The notes: generated from the letters alone by a model not told the origin. Positions 44,958-54,627 are shown, numbered from the stretch's first letter. The stretch is DNA of 64,000 nucleotides from Pseudomonas fluorescens (GCF_902497745.1 NZ_CABVHJ010000004.1:24508-88507), one strand, 5' to 3'. A program made the numbers and translations.

Positions 44958-46313
44958 ATGCTGGATAGACTGTTAGCCCTGCTTGTTCTGGCGCTCGTCC
45001 TCGGCGTGCCGCTGGGGCTGATCTTCCTTGTCACCGGGCAGTTCCTGATGGACTTCGTGTTCTTCTACCCACTGTTCATGTCCGGGTTGTGGATTGCCGG
45101 TGGCCTGTATTTCTGGCTGCACTGGGAACGTCACTGGCCGTGGCAGGACGACACCCTGCCGCCACCACTGGAAGGCGAGCCGCTGATCTCGATCCTGATC
45201 CCTTGCTACAACGAAGGTGACAACGCCGCCGACACCATCCACGCGGCGCTGGCCCAGCATTACCCGAACATCGAAGTCATCGCGATCAACGACGGCTCCA
45301 AGGACAACACTGCCGAAGTGCTCGACGCGCTGGCCAAGGAAGATCCTCGTCTGCGCGTGCTGCATCTGGCGGAAAACCAGGGCAAAGCCGTCGCATTGCG
45401 CATGGGCGCCATCGCGGCGCGCAGTGAGTATCTGGTGTGCATCGACGGTGACGCGCTGCTGGCGCCGAACACGGCAGCCTATCTGGTCGCGCCGATGCTG
45501 GATAACGCACGCCTTGGCGCGGTGACCGGCAACCCACGGATTCGTACGCGCTCGACGCTGGTCGGGCGGGTTCAGGTGGGCGAGTTCTCGTCGATTATCG
45601 GTCTGATCAAACGAACGCAACGGGTGTTCGGGCGGATCTTCACGGTCTCTGGGGTGATCGTCGCGTTTCGCCGCACGGCGTTAAACCGGGTTGGCTACTG
45701 GAGCCCGGACATGATCACCGAAGACATCGACATCAGTTGGAAGCTGCAACTCGATCACTGGAGCATCTTCTACGAGCCGCGTGCGTTGTGCTGGATTCTG
45801 ATGCCGGAAACCCTCGGCGGTTTGTGGAAGCAGCGTTTGCGCTGGGCTCAGGGCGGAGCCGAAGTGCTGTTCAAGAACATTCGCGGCATCTGGCAGTACC
45901 GCCATCGTTACCTGTGGCCGCTGCTGTTTGAATACTGCCTGTCGACCGGTTGGGCGTTTACGTTCCTGTTGTCGGTGATCTTCTGGGGCGTGGGCAAGTT
46001 TGTGGTCATGCCGGAGGCGATCGCGGTGGATCACCTGATGCCGCCAGCGTTTACCGGGTTGCTGCTGGCATTTGTCTGCCTGGTGCAGTTCGCCGTCAGC
46101 ATCGTCATCGACCGACGCTACGAGCCAGGGTTGGGCAAGACCATGTTCTGGGTAGTGTGGTACCCGATCGCTTTCTGGTTTGTCAGTTTGCTGACCACGC
46201 TGGTCAGCTTCCCGAAAGTGCTGTTCGGCCAACATCAGAAACGTGCGCGTTGGGTCAGTCCCGACCGGGGTATCAGGCCGATTGGTGACGACGAAGAGGA
46301 GGTCATCAAATGA
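44958..46313 (+). CDS. pgaC: PgaC, family 2 glycosyltransferase (PGA synthase)
   Basis: The inner-membrane processive N-acetylglucosamine transferase has 451 residues. Two N-terminal helices precede a GT-A domain with [11 protein letters not shown], the UDP-binding NDGSKDNT, the DxD-type CIDGDALL, the catalytic [12 protein letters not shown], and the QxxRW motif QRLRWAQGG. Three to four C-terminal helices follow. With PgaD it makes PGA from UDP-GlcNAc, and in E. coli the pair is activated directly by c-di-GMP. It starts 1 base after the pgaB stop and overlaps pgaD. Confidence 0.93.
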   Translation: MLDRLLALLVLALVLGVPLGLIFLVTGQFLMDFVFFYPLFMSGLWIAGGLYFWLHWERHWPWQDDTLPPPLEGEPLISILIPCYNEGDNAADTIHAALAQHYPNIEVIAINDGSKDNTAEVLDALAKEDPRLRVLHLAENQGKAVALRMGAIAARSEYLVCIDGDALLAPNTAAYLVAPMLDNARLGAVTGNPRIRTRSTLVGRVQVGEFSSIIGLIKRTQRVFGRIFTVSGVIVAFRRTALNRVGYWSPDMITEDIDISWKLQLDHWSIFYEPRALCWILMPETLGGLWKQRLRWAQGGAEVLFKNIRGIWQYRHRYLWPLLFEYCLSTGWAFTFLLSVIFWGVGKFVVMPEAIAVDHLMPPAFTGLLLAFVCLVQFAVSIVIDRRYEPGLGKTMFWVVWYPIAFWFVSLLTTLVSFPKVLFGQHQKRARWVSPDRGIRPIGDDEEEVIK

Positions 46314-46837
46314 AAATCATCCGGACTCGCCAGCGACCTTTTCTGGTCGTGGTCGATGTGGTGCTTACCGTGGTTGCGTGGGTGGGGCTGCTGTTTCTGC
46401 TGATCCGTGGCTTGTGGCCGCTGGTCGAAACTCACGCGGGCGGCCCGCTGATCGATAAATCTGCGTTCGACGCGCTGGGCACCCTGAAAATTTATCTGTG
46501 GATTGCCTTGGTCAACGCGGTGATTCTGATTTCCTGGGCGCGTTATCAACAGCGCAAGAGTCGCAGTTTCGCGCAACGCCGGTTGCCTTCGCCGGTGATC
46601 GACGATGAAGGGTTGAGCAAGAGTTTCAAACTTTGCGATGACCGCTTTCAGAAACTGCGCACGCCCGGGGTGATGACCATTCACAACGATCACGAAGGCG
46701 ACATCAGCCATGTGGTGACGCATTTCTGGCCGGTGCAACAGCAGGAATTGCCACCGCCGCTGGCACCGCTGGAGCATCCGCGGGTGATTTTCCTGCATGC
46801 CGAAGATGACGATAATCGCGAACCCCTGATCCGATAA
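46310..46837 (+). CDS. pgaD: PgaD, PGA synthase membrane subunit
   Basis: The protein has 175 residues with two membrane helices (about 11-33 and 61-79) and a charged cytoplasmic tail. It overlaps pgaC as ATGA, with a strong GAGGAGG before the start. PgaD partners PgaC and helps form the c-di-GMP-responsive complex. It is longer than E. coli PgaD because of its C-terminal tail (about 85-175). A short-repeat hairpin (46843-46916) directly follows. Confidence 0.88.
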   Translation: MKIIRTRQRPFLVVVDVVLTVVAWVGLLFLLIRGLWPLVETHAGGPLIDKSAFDALGTLKIYLWIALVNAVILISWARYQQRKSRSFAQRRLPSPVIDDEGLSKSFKLCDDRFQKLRTPGVMTIHNDHEGDISHVVTHFWPVQQQELPPPLAPLEHPRVIFLHAEDDDNREPLIR

Positions 46838-46842
46838 AAGAC

Positions 46843-46916
46843 CTGTAGGAGCTGCCGAAGGCTGCGATCTTTTGACGTTGAAGATCAGAAGATCGCAGCC
46901 TTCGGCAGCTCCTACA
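46843..46916. repeat. Inverted pair of the TGTAGGAGCTGCC-type repeat
   Basis: TGTAGGAGCTGCCGAAGGCT with GCGATCTTTTGA is followed by its inverted copy, forming a large hairpin that fills the convergent space between pgaD and the Rieske/FAD gene. It likely ends both transcripts. Confidence 0.85.
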
Positions 46917-46927
46917 CTGGATCGTTG

Positions 46928-48451
46928 TCAGACCTGGACCAATGCCCAAGCCTCTTCCATCGGCAACGGCTGCTTCATCCTTTCTGCCAGCACGGCCATC
47001 GCACGTTCTTTTTCGCAGGCGACCGCAGCGACCAGCACACCGTTTCTGCCAAACAGACCAATGAACGGCGGATGTTCGGGCTCACCAAGAAACTGCACCT
47101 CATCCCAATGTTCAGCATGGCCGAGGTAGTCGTAGTTCTTGCCGAAATGCCAGGTCCAGAAGAACGGCACGTCGAGGTAATGTTCGTCGCCACCGAGCAT
47201 GTTGGCGGCAGCGATGCGTGCGTGCTGCTGGGCCAGTCGCCAGTGCTCGATGCGTTGCGGCTGGCCGTGGAGCGGGAAGGTGGCGATGTCGCCGATGGCC
47301 CACAAGTTTTCGTGCAGGCGCATACAGTCGTCGACACGCAGTGATTGATCCTTTTCCCTTGGCAGTGACGCGAACGCTTCGGTCGCCGGATGCACGCCGA
47401 TCCCCGCAAGTACAAGGTCGGCTGAAAGCCGCAGGCCATTGTCCAGCAACACGGCCTCGACTTTGCCGTCGCCGATGATCTCTGTGGCTTGGTGATCATC
47501 GATGAATTTCACCCCATGTTCTTCGTGTAATGAACGAATGGCTTTGCCCACGGCTTCACCGAATTGAGCGGCGAAGGGGATAGCGTGGCGGGCGAGTACG
47601 GTGACGTCGAGGCCGTGCTGGCGCAGAGCCGAAGCGCATTCAAGGGCGATGAAGCTGTCGCCGATGATCACTGCGCGCTGATCGGAACGGGCTGCGCTCA
47701 TGATCCGTTCGGCCTGGACTTTCGAGCGCAATACGAAGACCTGCGGCAGGTCAGCCCCGGGTAATTCCAACAGGTTGGGTTCGCCGCCGGTGGCCAGCAC
47801 GGCGGCGTCGTAGCGCAGGGTCTGGCCATCGCTCAGGTGCAAAATCCTGTTGGCGGCGTCGAGCGCGGTGAGTTGTTTTTCCAGTCGCTCGATGCGCTGC
47901 TCTTTATAGAAGGTTTCATCTCGCAGCGGCGGCGCTTCCTCGGGTGGCATTTCCCCAGCGAGGACAAATTTGCTCAGCACCGTGCGGTCGTAACCGGCAT
48001 CGGCCTCGCGGTCGATCATGACGATGCGGCCACCGAAACCCTTTTCCCGCAGCGCCGCCGCACATGCCGTACCGGCGGCACCCGCGCCGACAATCACGAA
48101 CGTACGCGGATCATCCGCCGGAGGTGTGTGTGCATCGGGCAACGGTTGTTCATCGACCCAAACCTCATCGCCGCGCAGCTCCAGTGGATACCGCTTGAGG
48201 CTGTCGAGGGCGGGCGGCTCACACAGTGCGCCGTCCTCCGCGCGAAACGCAGCCTTGTGCCACGGGCAGATCAGGCGTCCGTGACACACCGCGCCGTCAG
48301 CCAACGGCGCGCCGGCATGTGGGCATTCGCCTTGAAAGGCGCGTAGCTGCTCACCGACGCGCAGCAGCACAATCTTGCAGTCGCCGATTTCAACTTGCAG
48401 GCCACGGTCTTCTGGGACATCGGCAATACGGGCGACACGGTGCAGGGACAT
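46928..48451 (-). CDS. Rieske-FAD NAD(P)H oxidoreductase (AIFM3-like)
   Basis: The protein has 507 residues. An N-terminal Rieske [2Fe-2S] domain has C43-P-H45 and C62-P-W-H65. A FAD/NAD pyridine-nucleotide-disulphide reductase domain begins with FVIVGAGAAGTACAAAL (about 119-136), has a second GxGxxG-like NAD site (RAVIIGDSFIALECASAL), the FAD-binding LWAIGDIATFP, and a C-terminal reductase domain. The fusion of ferredoxin and reductase modules resembles AIFM3 and nitrite/dioxygenase electron-transfer proteins. Partner and substrate are unknown. The ATG at 48451 starts MSLHRVARI and has AGGA 9 bases upstream; 48472 would add seven residues. Confidence 0.85.
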   Translation of the reverse strand: MSLHRVARIADVPEDRGLQVEIGDCKIVLLRVGEQLRAFQGECPHAGAPLADGAVCHGRLICPWHKAAFRAEDGALCEPPALDSLKRYPLELRGDEVWVDEQPLPDAHTPPADDPRTFVIVGAGAAGTACAAALREKGFGGRIVMIDREADAGYDRTVLSKFVLAGEMPPEEAPPLRDETFYKEQRIERLEKQLTALDAANRILHLSDGQTLRYDAAVLATGGEPNLLELPGADLPQVFVLRSKVQAERIMSAARSDQRAVIIGDSFIALECASALRQHGLDVTVLARHAIPFAAQFGEAVGKAIRSLHEEHGVKFIDDHQATEIIGDGKVEAVLLDNGLRLSADLVLAGIGVHPATEAFASLPREKDQSLRVDDCMRLHENLWAIGDIATFPLHGQPQRIEHWRLAQQHARIAAANMLGGDEHYLDVPFFWTWHFGKNYDYLGHAEHWDEVQFLGEPEHPPFIGLFGRNGVLVAAVACEKERAMAVLAERMKQPLPMEEAWALVQV

Positions 48452-48590
48452 GATCGGCTTCCTCGCGGGCATTTCTCTTGTGAGTTTGCGCCGTAGTACG
48501 AGGTTCAGCCATTTGCCACTGCCACGGCACGAACGGTACGGCTATAGTTTGCAGGCCGACGACGGCCCAACTGCACAAGGTGCTCCCGGA

Positions 48591-49151
48591 ATGACCCGAT
48601 TGACCTCTCTCAACCCCTGGCTGGCGGCCCTTGCCGTCACCCTTTGCGTGCAGTTTCCGGCGCAGGCCCAGGAGCGTTTCACCCTGAGCATCCCGGGTGT
48701 CTCCGATAACCGCCTGTTCACCTCGGCGGCGGCCAGCGATGCCGCCGGTTGTGGCGGCAAGAACCAGTCGCCGGCCCTGAGCTGGAACGCAGGGCCTGCC
48801 GGTACCCAGAGTTACGCGATCGTCATGCACGACCCGGACGGCCAGAAAGGCCTGGGCGTCGATCACTGGATTCATTACGGCATCAAAGCCACCACGCACC
48901 AGATTGCCGCGGGCGTTGGCGCCAAATCCGCGTTCGAAGGCGTCGGCGGCACCAACAGCAAGGGCAACACCCATTACATGGGGCCGTGCCCGCCAGTAGG
49001 CGACAGCGCGCACCACTACATCATCCAGATCTACGCACTGGATCTGGCCCCGGATGCCTTGCCCGCCGGTTTGACCCGCGCTGAGCTGATGGAAAAAATC
49101 AAAGGCCATGTCCTGCGTAACAGCAGTGCGGTGCGGCGTTATCACCGCTGA
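48591..49151 (+). CDS. YbhB/YbcL-type PEBP family periplasmic protein
   Basis: The protein has 186 residues. A signal peptide (LAALAVTLCVQFPAQAQ) is followed by the phosphatidylethanolamine-binding-protein fold, with SPALSWNAGPAGTQSYAIVM and the DPD motif in MHDPDGQKGLGVDHWIHYGI. GPCPPVGDSAHHYIIQIYAL contains the ligand-pocket residues. The ATG at 48591 has AAGG about 10 bases upstream. It is divergent from the Rieske/FAD gene. Bacterial relatives have no settled function. Confidence 0.85.
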   Translation: MTRLTSLNPWLAALAVTLCVQFPAQAQERFTLSIPGVSDNRLFTSAAASDAAGCGGKNQSPALSWNAGPAGTQSYAIVMHDPDGQKGLGVDHWIHYGIKATTHQIAAGVGAKSAFEGVGGTNSKGNTHYMGPCPPVGDSAHHYIIQIYALDLAPDALPAGLTRAELMEKIKGHVLRNSSAVRRYHR

Positions 49152-49237
49152 AATATTTTTAGCGGCGTTTAACCCGAACTGAAAGGGCTGCCCGTCTCAG
49201 TGGATGAATGATCAATTTCATCCCGAGGTCAGCCCCC

Positions 49238-50917
49238 ATGTCTCATTCTCTCTTGCGTCCTGTTGCGGTTGCCGTGCTGCTGGCGCTCGCCGGTTGCGGT
49301 GCCTCGTCCACACCCGATTCCGCTGCTGTACCAGCGCCGGCGCAGCCTGAGGTGCTGGTTCAGCAGGAAGCGGTCATGGCCGGTGGAGCGATGGCCAAGC
49401 GCATGGCTCATCCTGCGCCCATCGCCAGTTTCGCGGCGATGCCCAGCGCAGACAGTTACCCACAGGGCTACCGTGACGAGCCACGCGAGCAGTATCAAAA
49501 ACTGGCCGATAACCCGATCCACAGCGTCGCCGAAACCCCGGTTTCAACCTTCAGCGCTGACGTCGACACCGGCGCTTATGCCAACGTCCGCCGCTTGCTC
49601 AATCAGGGGCGTCTGCCGCCGGAAGGCGCGGTGCGGCTGGAGGAAATGGTCAATTACTTTCCCTACGACTATGCGCTGCCCAGCGATGGCTCGCCGTTTG
49701 GCGTGACCACTGAACTGGCCGCCTCGCCGTGGAACCCACACACCCGACTGCTACGCATCGGCATCAAGGCCTCCGACCGCGCCATGGCGGAACTGGCCCC
49801 GGCCAATCTGGTATTTCTGGTTGACGTGTCTGGCTCGATGGATCGTCGCGAAGGCCTGCCGCTGGTCAAAAGCACGCTGAAATTGCTGGTCGATCAGTTG
49901 CGTGATCAGGATCGCGTGTCACTGGTGGTGTATGCCGGCGAATCCAGAGTGGTGCTTGAACCGACTTCCGGGCGCGAGAAAGCGAAAATTCGTACAGCAA
50001 TTGAGCAATTGACTGCGGGCGGTTCGACCGCAGGTGCCTCCGGTATCGAACTGGCTTACCAAATGGCGCAGCAGGCCTTCATTCCCAAAGGCATCAACCG
50101 CATCCTCCTGGCCACCGATGGTGACTTCAATGTCGGCGTCAGTGACTTCGACAGCCTCAAACAAATGGCTGTGGATAAACGCAAAAGCGGGATTTCGCTG
50201 ACGACCTTGGGTTTTGGTGTGGATAACTACAATGAACACTTGATGGAGCAACTGGCCGACGCCGGCGACGGTAACTACGCCTACATCGACAATTTGCGCG
50301 AGGCGCGCAAAGTCTTGGTGGATCAGTTGAGTTCGACGCTTGCCGTGGTGGCGAAAAACGTCAAACTGCAGGTGGAGTTCAACCCGGCGCAGGTCAGCGA
50401 ATACCGCCTGCTCGGCTACGAAAACCGTGCGTTGAAGCGTGAGGATTTCAGCAATGACAAAGTCGATGCCGGGGAAATCGGCGCAGGACACACGGTGACC
50501 GCGCTCTACGAAATTGTTCCGGCGGGTGAGCAGGGCTGGCTGGAGCCACTGCGTTACGGTAAATCGGAGCCGGTTGTTTCCGCGAAGAACGGAGAATTGG
50601 CGATGCTGCGTGTGCGTTATCAACGGCCTGAAGGTGGGAAAAGTCTGCTGATCGAACGGCCGATCGCCAATCAGGTCGCATCAGCCAGTGAAGATCTGCG
50701 TTTTGCCGCTGCCGTTGCCGCGTTCTCCCAGCAACTCAAGGACGGTCGTTATACCGGCGACTTCAGCCTGAAAGACACCGAAGTGCTGGCCCGTGGCGCT
50801 CGTGGCGATGACCGCTTTGGCCTGCGCAACGAGTTCGTGCAACTGGTCGAATTGGCGCAAAGTCTGCGCACTTCGAGCGCTTCGAACGCGCTGGCCACTG
50901 AACGACGGATTGAATAA
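49238..50917 (+). CDS. YfbK-like von Willebrand factor A lipoprotein
   Basis: The protein has 559 residues. The lipoprotein signal ends VLLALAGCG with the acylated Cys. An N-terminal region (TPVSTFSADVDTGAYANVRR) matches the YfbK-type vWF-A N-terminal domain. The vWA domain has an intact MIDAS, DVSGSMD, with the later Thr and Asp (LLATDGDFNVG). A C-terminal DUF3520-type domain follows. The ATG at 49238 is preferred over 49208 because GAGG lies 10 bases upstream and the signal starts there. The sigma-factor gene begins directly at its stop, so it is in the same operon. Confidence 0.88.
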   Translation: MSHSLLRPVAVAVLLALAGCGASSTPDSAAVPAPAQPEVLVQQEAVMAGGAMAKRMAHPAPIASFAAMPSADSYPQGYRDEPREQYQKLADNPIHSVAETPVSTFSADVDTGAYANVRRLLNQGRLPPEGAVRLEEMVNYFPYDYALPSDGSPFGVTTELAASPWNPHTRLLRIGIKASDRAMAELAPANLVFLVDVSGSMDRREGLPLVKSTLKLLVDQLRDQDRVSLVVYAGESRVVLEPTSGREKAKIRTAIEQLTAGGSTAGASGIELAYQMAQQAFIPKGINRILLATDGDFNVGVSDFDSLKQMAVDKRKSGISLTTLGFGVDNYNEHLMEQLADAGDGNYAYIDNLREARKVLVDQLSSTLAVVAKNVKLQVEFNPAQVSEYRLLGYENRALKREDFSNDKVDAGEIGAGHTVTALYEIVPAGEQGWLEPLRYGKSEPVVSAKNGELAMLRVRYQRPEGGKSLLIERPIANQVASASEDLRFAAAVAAFSQQLKDGRYTGDFSLKDTEVLARGARGDDRFGLRNEFVQLVELAQSLRTSSASNALATERRIE

Positions 50918-51529
50918 GTGAGTCGTCTGAAAGGCTTTATCAGCCAGCTGTTTGCCTCGGCAGACAGCTCAACCGCCAGCAGCGATGAAGCGCTGCTGGC
51001 GCGTTATCGCGAGGGCGACGGCGCCGCGTTCGAGATCTTGTATGCCCGCCATCGCCAAGGCTTGTACCGGTTTCTACTCGGATTGAGCGGCAAACCGGAA
51101 CTGGCCGACGAGGTATTTCAGGAGACCTGGCTGAGCCTGATCCGCAGCGCCAGTCAGCCACAAGGTCGGGCGACTTTTCGTACGTGGTTGTTCCAGATTG
51201 CCCGCAATCGCCTGATCGATCACTGGCGCAAACACGGCGCCCGACAGCCGTTGCATGACAGCTATGACGAACAAACCCATGCCGTCAGCGACGAAGCGAC
51301 CGATCCCGAACAACTGCTGAGCCTCAGCCGTGACAGTCAGCGCCTTGAAAACGCCCTGCAAACCCTGCCCGCTGACCAGCGCGAAGTGTTTCTTCTGCGT
51401 GCCCACGGCGACCTCGATCTGGCACAAATCGCCAGCCTCACCGAAACACCGCTGGAAACCGTCAAAAGCCGCTTGCGCTACGCCCAGCAAAAACTGCGTC
51501 GGCTGCTGGCCGAGGAGGTACTGACATGA
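50918..51529 (+). CDS. ECF-subfamily RNA polymerase sigma factor
   Basis: The protein has 203 residues. Region 2 (ILYARHRQGLYRFLLGLSGK to TFRTWLFQIARNRLIDHWRK) and region 4 (LPADQREVFLLRAHGDLDLA, then TETPLETVKSRLRYAQQKLR) are clear. GTG at 50918 abuts the stop of the vWA gene. The next gene overlaps by 4 bases and looks like its anti-sigma factor. The sigma target is unknown; autoregulation of this operon is the usual case. Confidence 0.9.
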   Translation: MSRLKGFISQLFASADSSTASSDEALLARYREGDGAAFEILYARHRQGLYRFLLGLSGKPELADEVFQETWLSLIRSASQPQGRATFRTWLFQIARNRLIDHWRKHGARQPLHDSYDEQTHAVSDEATDPEQLLSLSRDSQRLENALQTLPADQREVFLLRAHGDLDLAQIASLTETPLETVKSRLRYAQQKLRRLLAEEVLT

Positions 51530-52122
51530 CTGACGCCCGCCAGACACCGGAAGATTCGGTGATTAAACATGTTCGCGAACAGCACAACGCTGAACCGCCA
51601 GCGCATCTCGATGCATTCATCCTCAACGCTGCGCAGCGTCAAACCCTTGCGCCGAAACCAAGCCTGTGGCAACGCTGGCTGGATGCTTGCCGCAAACCAC
51701 GCTGGCAAGTCGCGTTCGCCAGCCTCGTTGGCGTGGCATTGATGCTGTCGCTGGTGCAGCGCGCCCCTGAACCGCTGCGTCAGTACGACTACGCCCCAGC
51801 CCCCAAGCTTGCTGTACCCATGACCGACACGGACTCAGCGCAACTGCACCGATTGTCCGCCCCGGCCGGCGCCATGCCAGCACCTGTGCCGATGATGGAA
51901 ATGGCCGCACCGATGCAAGATCACGCCAGCAGCGCCGATGAAGCCAAATTCAGCAAACGCGCCGCCGCGCCGGTCAATGGCCTCGACGCGCAACTGCGCG
52001 AAGTCCTGCGCCTGCGCGAATCCGGCCAATCGCAAGCCGCCGACAGCCTGTTCAACAACCTGCACAAACGCTACCCGAATGCCGATCTCGACGCCCGACT
52101 CGAACAGTTGCAGAAAAAATGA
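51526..52122 (+). CDS. Putative anti-sigma factor, single-pass membrane protein
   Basis: The protein has 198 residues. The cytoplasmic N-terminus is helical, one membrane segment lies at about 61-77 (QVAFASLVGVALMLSLV), and a Pro/Ala/Met-rich periplasmic linker and a helical C-terminal domain (LREVLRLRESGQSQAADSLF) follow. It lacks an obvious zinc-binding HxxxCxxC, so the anti-sigma role rests on the position directly after the ECF sigma gene (ATGA overlap) and topology. Confidence 0.65.
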   Translation: MTDARQTPEDSVIKHVREQHNAEPPAHLDAFILNAAQRQTLAPKPSLWQRWLDACRKPRWQVAFASLVGVALMLSLVQRAPEPLRQYDYAPAPKLAVPMTDTDSAQLHRLSAPAGAMPAPVPMMEMAAPMQDHASSADEAKFSKRAAAPVNGLDAQLREVLRLRESGQSQAADSLFNNLHKRYPNADLDARLEQLQKK

Positions 52123-52202
52123 CCGCCTGATCCCCCAGCCATTTGGCATTGCCCCGCAAAAACGCGCACTATCGGGCTATTGCCAATGCGCTGGAGGACA
52201 AC

Positions 52203-52403
52203 GTGGCAGCAAAAATTGACCGCATCGCCCAACTGCTCAACTGCCCGGAGAAGGGCGAAGAGATGCGGCGAGCGATTACTGAAGCGCGTAAGGAATTTCT
52301 GCTGAATCAGCAGGAAGAAGATGTCGTTGATGAAGACGAGGTTTTCGAAGAGGAGGAAGAGGACGACGATGATTACGACGAATTCGATTGGACGACGGAG
52401 TGA
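52203..52403 (+). CDS. Small acidic protein of unknown function
   Basis: The protein has 66 residues. GTG at 52203 is chosen because GGAGG lies 5 bases upstream; an in-frame TTG at 52143 lacks one. The N-terminal half is helical ([20 protein letters not shown]), and the C-terminal third is almost only Glu and Asp, ending FDWTTE. I do not recognise the family. A DNA-mimic or metal- or protein-binding role is possible but not shown. It precedes the terminator at 52436. Confidence 0.65.
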   Translation: MAAKIDRIAQLLNCPEKGEEMRRAITEARKEFLLNQQEEDVVDEDEVFEEEEEDDDDYDEFDWTTE

Positions 52404-52435
52404 CGTCATTCCAGTCCTTTTGCATCGGCCACAAA

Positions 52436-52466
52436 AAAGCCCCGGACCATCACAGTCCGGGGCTTT
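52436..52466. terminator. Bidirectional terminator between the acidic-protein gene and tRNA-Arg
   Basis: AAAGCCCCGGAC pairs with GTCCGGGGCTTT over a 7-base loop. On the minus strand it is followed by a run of T (terminates the tRNA); on the plus strand by TCT. Confidence 0.88.
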
Positions 52467-52480
52467 CTCGTTTAAATCAA

Positions 52481-52557
52481 TGGCGCACCAGGCGGGATTC
52501 GAACCCACGACCCCTGCCTTCGGAGGGCAGTACTCTATCCAGCTGAGCTACTGGTGC
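52481..52557 (-). tRNA. tRNA-Arg (anticodon CCG)
   Basis: Read on the minus strand, 77 nt. Acceptor arms are GCACCAG / CTGGTGC with encoded CCA at 52483-52481. The anticodon arm is CTGCC-CTCCGAA-GGCAG, giving anticodon CCG (52523-52521), and the T-loop carries GGTTCGAATCC. All arms pair. It decodes CGG. No integrase or duplicated 3' end is seen nearby. Confidence 0.96.
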
Positions 52558-52999
52558 AGCGGGCGACATCATACCTAGGTCGGCTCGGGGCGTCCATGCT
52601 GGGTTTCGGCGCGGATTGTCAGTATGCGTGTCGGCGCAAATCGCTGCATTCCATAAAGCTGTAACGTCCTGCAAAACCCTCGCTTGGCGCTTTCTCGGGA
52701 CTGTTCTATGGTTTTGTTGCAGCTGAGGCTTTTGGCTCGTTGATCTGAAAAATTCCACAAACGCGGCGTTTTTGTTCTTTTTTTCGAACGACCTATTGTC
52801 CTTTAACCCCTTTGATCCTACGATCCGTTTGAGATTTCAAACGCTCGTTGACCGGGCGTTGAAGCGCCGGTGTTTCGAATCGTGCACTGTCGATGCGCCA
52901 CACCCGGTCACTGATTTCCCTGACGGCAGCCTTGCGAGGCGCCTTTCTACAATCATAATTTGCTCCGCGCAGGCCGCGGTGCTGTTAAGGAAAGCCGAC
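52558..52999. other. 442-bp gene-free region between tRNA-Arg and gabD
   Basis: This stretch must hold the promoter of the minus-strand tRNA and the promoter and leader of gabD. A plus-strand reading from 52772 continues into gabD, but its translation is unlike any GabD N-terminus. I see no repeats, no clear sigma-54 promoter and no further gene. Confidence 0.6.
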
Positions 53000-54442
53000 A
53001 TGCAGCTTAAAGACACCCTGTTGTTCCGCCAGCAAGCCTTCATTGATGGCGCTTGGGTCGATGCGGACAACGGTCAGACGATCAAGGTCAACAACCCGGC
53101 CACCGGTGAAATCCTCGGTACCGTGCCAAAAATGGGCGCTGCCGAAACCCGCCGTGCCATCGAAGCCGCTGACAAAGCGCTGCCGGCCTGGCGTGCACTG
53201 ACCGCCAAAGAGCGCGCCGGCAAGCTGCGTCGCTGGTTCGAACTGATGATCGAGAACCAGGACGACCTCGCGCGCCTGATGACCCTCGAGCAGGGCAAGC
53301 CGCTGGCCGAAGCCAAGGGCGAAATCGTTTACGCCGCCTCGTTCATCGAGTGGTTCGCCGAAGAAGCCAAGCGCATCTACGGTGATGTGATTCCGGGTCA
53401 CCAGCCAGACAAACGTCTGATCGTGATCAAGCAGCCAATCGGCGTGACCGCTGCGATCACCCCGTGGAACTTCCCGGCGGCGATGATCACCCGCAAGGCC
53501 GGCCCGGCACTGGCCGCCGGTTGCACCATGGTGCTCAAGCCTGCTTCGCAAACTCCATTTTCCGCTTTCGCCCTGGCCGAACTGGCTCAGCGCGCGGGCA
53601 TTCCTGCGGGCGTGTTCAGCGTGGTGTCGGGCAGCGCCGGCGACATCGGCAGCGAGCTGACCAGCAACCCGGTCGTGCGCAAACTGTCCTTCACCGGTTC
53701 GACCGAAATCGGTCGTCAACTGATGTCGGAATGCGCCAAGGACATCAAGAAAGTCTCGCTGGAACTGGGCGGCAACGCGCCGTTCATCGTGTTCGACGAC
53801 GCGGATCTGGATAAGGCCGTCGAAGGCGCGATCATTTCCAAGTACCGCAACAACGGCCAGACCTGCGTCTGCGCCAACCGTCTGTACATTCAGGATTCTG
53901 TCTACGACGCGTTCGCCGAGAAGCTGAAAGTGGCTGTGGCCAAACTGAAGATCGGCAACGGTCTGGAAGACGGCACCACCACTGGCCCGCTGATCGACGA
54001 AAAAGCCGTGGCCAAGGTGCAGGAGCACATTGCTGACGCCGTAGCCAAAGGCGCAACCGTGCTTGCTGGCGGCAAGCCGATGGAAGGCAACTTCTTCGAG
54101 CCGACCATCCTCACCAACGTGCCGAAAAACGCCGCTGTGGCCAAGGAAGAAACCTTCGGTCCACTGGCGCCGCTGTTCCGCTTCAAAGACGAAGCCGAAG
54201 TGATCGCGATGTCCAACGACACCGAGTTCGGTCTGGCTTCGTACTTCTATGCTCGCGACCTCGGTCGTGTGTTCCGTGTCGCGGAAGCGCTGGAATACGG
54301 CATGGTCGGCGTCAATACCGGGCTGATCTCCAACGAAGTCGCGCCGTTCGGCGGCATCAAGGCTTCCGGCCTGGGCCGTGAAGGCTCCAAGTACGGCATC
54401 GAAGATTACCTGGAAATCAAATACCTCTGCCTGGGCATCTAA
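53000..54442 (+). CDS. gabD: GabD, NADP-dependent succinate-semialdehyde dehydrogenase
   Basis: The protein has 480 residues. It oxidises succinate semialdehyde to succinate, the last step of GABA breakdown. The aldehyde dehydrogenase fold shows NAD(P)-binding SFTGSTEIGRQ, the general-base Glu in LELGGNAPF, and nucleophile Cys289 in GQTCVCANR. The ATG at 53000 with AAGGAAAG upstream gives the standard start MQLKDTLLFRQQAFIDGAWV. gabT follows after 185 bases that include a hairpin. Confidence 0.95.
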   Translation: MQLKDTLLFRQQAFIDGAWVDADNGQTIKVNNPATGEILGTVPKMGAAETRRAIEAADKALPAWRALTAKERAGKLRRWFELMIENQDDLARLMTLEQGKPLAEAKGEIVYAASFIEWFAEEAKRIYGDVIPGHQPDKRLIVIKQPIGVTAAITPWNFPAAMITRKAGPALAAGCTMVLKPASQTPFSAFALAELAQRAGIPAGVFSVVSGSAGDIGSELTSNPVVRKLSFTGSTEIGRQLMSECAKDIKKVSLELGGNAPFIVFDDADLDKAVEGAIISKYRNNGQTCVCANRLYIQDSVYDAFAEKLKVAVAKLKIGNGLEDGTTTGPLIDEKAVAKVQEHIADAVAKGATVLAGGKPMEGNFFEPTILTNVPKNAAVAKEETFGPLAPLFRFKDEAEVIAMSNDTEFGLASYFYARDLGRVFRVAEALEYGMVGVNTGLISNEVAPFGGIKASGLGREGSKYGIEDYLEIKYLCLGI

Positions 54443-54464
54443 GCTCGGACAAGGATCGCTGCAA

Positions 54465-54497
54465 ACGCAAAGGGCACGAGAGCGCTGCCCCTTTGCG
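54465..54497 (+). terminator. Hairpin in the gabD-gabT spacer
   Basis: ACGCAAAGGGC (54465-54475) pairs, with one bulge, with GCCCCTTTGCGT (54486-54497). The loop is about 10 bases and there is no U-tract. It could reduce read-through or protect the gabD mRNA end. Confidence 0.5.
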
Positions 54498-54627
54498 TCG
54501 TTTCAAACCGGAATTTTCTCTGCGGCCAGGAACGCCGTGGCAGTCGATCATCGCATGCTGCCACCGTCGATTTCTCCCGCTTAATCCTTGAACCACGCCG
54601 CCCGATGAGCGGCGAATGAGGACTGTA

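Noticed and set aside
52481..52557. tRNA-Arg as an attachment site for an integrated element
   Set aside because: No integrase, no second copy of the tRNA 3' end, and the flanking genes look like core genome.
52772..52999. 76-residue N-terminal extension of GabD
   Set aside because: It is not part of the aldehyde dehydrogenase fold, and ATG 53000 has a strong ribosome-binding site and the standard N-terminus.
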